Part shown: positions 4,233-5,565 of the stretch, in pieces
How the letters are laid out: each line of letters starts with the position of its first letter
Position numbering within the stretch: position 1 is the stretch's first letter
DNA from: an uncultured Verrucomicrobium sp.
GTDB lineage: Bacteria > Verrucomicrobiota > Verrucomicrobiia > Methylacidiphilales > GAS474
Assembly (NCBI GenBank): GCA_903889845.1
Contig: CAISZB010000416.1
Location: forward strand, 1 to 5,565
Direction: 5' to 3'
DNA length: 5,565 nt
Notes under the pieces: model-generated
Told to the model about the DNA's origin: nothing
The model's input: only the letters and a program-made list of their open reading frames with translations
Database searches by the model: none
Position numbers and translations under genes: made by a program

Positions 4233-5565
4233 GCACGACGGCGGAGCCCCCCTTCTTCCTCCCCTACCAGGCCGCCTGGATCCGCGACCGTTCCCGGATC
4301 AAGGTCATGGAGAAGTCGCGCCAGATCGGCATGTCGTGGGCCGCCGCCTATCGGGCCGTCGTCACCACCGCGGCGAAGGGCGTCCTCCACGACACCTGGG
4401 TCTCCAGCCGGGACGAAATCCAGGCCCGCCTCTTCGGCGAGGACTGCGTCCGCTTCGCCCGCCTCCTGAACCTCGCCGCCCACGACCTCTCCGTCCGCCT
4501 CCTCGACGGGAAGGAGAAAGTCACCGCCTGCGTCCTCCCCTTCGACAACGGCCGCTCCATCAACTCCATGAGCAGCAACCCGAACGCGCAGGCCGGGAAA
4601 CGGGGCACCCGCATCCTCGACGAATTCGCCCTCCACCCCGATCCCCGCCAGCTCTACGCCATCGCCTACCCCGGCACGATGTGGGGCGGCAGCCTCGAAA
4701 TCCTCAGCACCCACCGCGGCAGCGACAACTTCTTCAACGACCTCGTCCAGGAAGCCCGCCACAAGGGGAACCCGAAGAAGATCAGCCTCCACACCGTGAG
4801 CATCGAGGCCGCCGTCGACCAGGGCCTGCTCGAAAAGCTGAAACGGAAATGGCCCCAGGACGACCCCCGCCAGAGCCTCGACCGCGACGGCTTCCTCCAG
4901 ACCCTCCGCGACCAATGCCCCGACGAGGAAACGTGGCGGCAGGAATTCCTCTGCGAACCCGCCGACGACACCACCGCCTTCCTCTCCCACGACCTCCTCG
5001 CCGGATGCGAAGTCCCGCAGGTCGAGCTGGACGGCTTCGACCTCGCCAAAGCCACCGGCCCCCTCCACCTCGGCGTCGACCTGGGCCGCGAGCACGACCT
5101 CACCGTCCTCTACGTCATCGAGACCGTCGGCGACGTCCGCTGGACCCGCCGGATCGAGGTCCTCGACCGCCAAAGCTTCGACGCCCAGGAAGCCGCCCTC
5201 GACACCCTCCTGTCCAACCCGAAGACCGTCCGCTGCTGCATCGACCAGACCGGCCTCGGCCGCCAGTTCGCGGAGCGGGCCGCCCTGCGCCACGGCGCCC
5301 ATCGCGTTGAGGGGATCACCTTCACGGCGGGCACGAAGGAAACCCTCGCCTACCCCGTCCGCACCGCCTTCGAGCGGCGCACCCTCCGCATCCCCGCCGA
5401 TCCCCGCCTCCGCGCCGACCTCCGCGCCATCCGCAAGGAGACCGCCCCCGGCGGCCACGCCCGCTTCGCCGCCGACCGGGGCAAGCACGGCCATGCCGAC
5501 CGCTTCTGGGCCCTGGCCCTCGCCCTTCACGCCGCCAAGCAACCCGCCACCTCCGCCTACTCCGC
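4229..5565 (+). CDS. Mu gp28-like terminase large subunit (3' end outside window)
   Basis: 445 codons are visible and the end is missing. This is the DNA-packaging motor: an N-terminal ATPase that pumps DNA into the prohead and a C-terminal nuclease that cuts it. LPYQAAWIRDRS (11-22) is the adenine-binding Q motif. EKSRQIGMSW (28-37) is the deviant Walker A typical of gp28 terminases. TRILDEF (127-133) is Walker B with D131/E132, and LEILSTHRGSDNFF (156-169) is the coupling motif. WRQEFLCEP (236-244) leads to the RNase H-like nuclease, where D284 (GVDLGREHD), D339 (CCIDQTG) and D424 (GHADRFWALAL) are the three likely metal-binding acids. All key residues are present, so the enzyme looks functional. 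ATG 4229 overlaps the small-subunit stop (ATGA), with AGGAAGA 12 bases upstream. A portal gene would be expected next. Confidence 0.94.
   Translation, partial: MSTTAEPPFFLPYQAAWIRDRSRIKVMEKSRQIGMSWAAAYRAVVTTAAKGVLHDTWVSSRDEIQARLFGEDCVRFARLLNLAAHDLSVRLLDGKEKVTACVLPFDNGRSINSMSSNPNAQAGKRGTRILDEFALHPDPRQLYAIAYPGTMWGGSLEILSTHRGSDNFFNDLVQEARHKGNPKKISLHTVSIEAAVDQGLLEKLKRKWPQDDPRQSLDRDGFLQTLRDQCPDEETWRQEFLCEPADDTTAFLSHDLLAGCEVPQVELDGFDLAKATGPLHLGVDLGREHDLTVLYVIETVGDVRWTRRIEVLDRQSFDAQEAALDTLLSNPKTVRCCIDQTGLGRQFAERAALRHGAHRVEGITFTAGTKETLAYPVRTAFERRTLRIPADPRLRADLRAIRKETAPGGHARFAADRGKHGHADRFWALALALHAAKQPATSAYS

Noticed and set aside
4336..5310. 324-codon open frame on the plus strand
   Set aside because: Its product is mostly Arg and Pro, a frame-shifted shadow of the large terminase.
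3818..5542. 574-codon open frame on the minus strand
   Set aside because: It lies antisense to the terminase genes, and its product is almost all G, A, V, E and D. That is what the reverse of C-ending codons gives; the plus-strand reading has clear terminase motifs.

Overview
The window comes from a GC-rich bacterium. Most genes are near 70% GC by eye and end their codons almost always in C or G. The style fits a Gram-negative lineage such as Verrucomicrobiota, but that is a weak guess, because no RNA gene or universal marker is present to fix the phylum.

Three blocks lie on the plus strand. (1) Positions 1-485 hold the intact 3' end of a housekeeping lipoate/octanoate-protein transferase family gene. 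(2) Positions 486-1799 are an accessory stretch. It holds a low-GC orphan gene of unknown function (494-892), then a two-gene toxin-antitoxin-like pair: a BrnT-family (DUF497) toxin and an Xre-type helix-turn-helix protein that overlap by ATGA. A 196-base gap follows, with three copies of AATCCCG, several small hairpins and a long pyrimidine tract. (3) From 1800 to the right edge is a tightly packed prophage lysis and packaging module. Its order is small exported protein or lipoprotein, alpha/beta hydrolase (esterase-like), CHAP-domain endolysin, small winged-helix-like protein, Mu gp27-like small terminase, and Mu gp28-like large terminase that runs off the window.

The phage genes form one apparent transcription unit. 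Every junction from the esterase onward is a 4-base ATGA or GTGA overlap, which suggests translational coupling. The likely roles are host-envelope breakdown (hydrolase plus CHAP peptidase, perhaps helped by the small exported protein) and DNA packaging (the two terminase subunits). The large terminase keeps its ATPase and nuclease acidic residues. The small terminase is split by a frame change near 3776, inside a near-perfect 12-bp tandem repeat and next to a C5 run. This could be a sequencing error, a real lesion or +1 recoding.

No integrase, Mu-type transposase, repressor cluster or holin lies between the host gene and the lysis genes. The module is therefore either the edge of a prophage whose recombination genes lie to the right, or a remnant. 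Points most worth checking are the frame change, the esterase-endolysin pair, the BrnT-Xre pairing with its altered toxin C-terminus, and the structured gap at 1602-1799.
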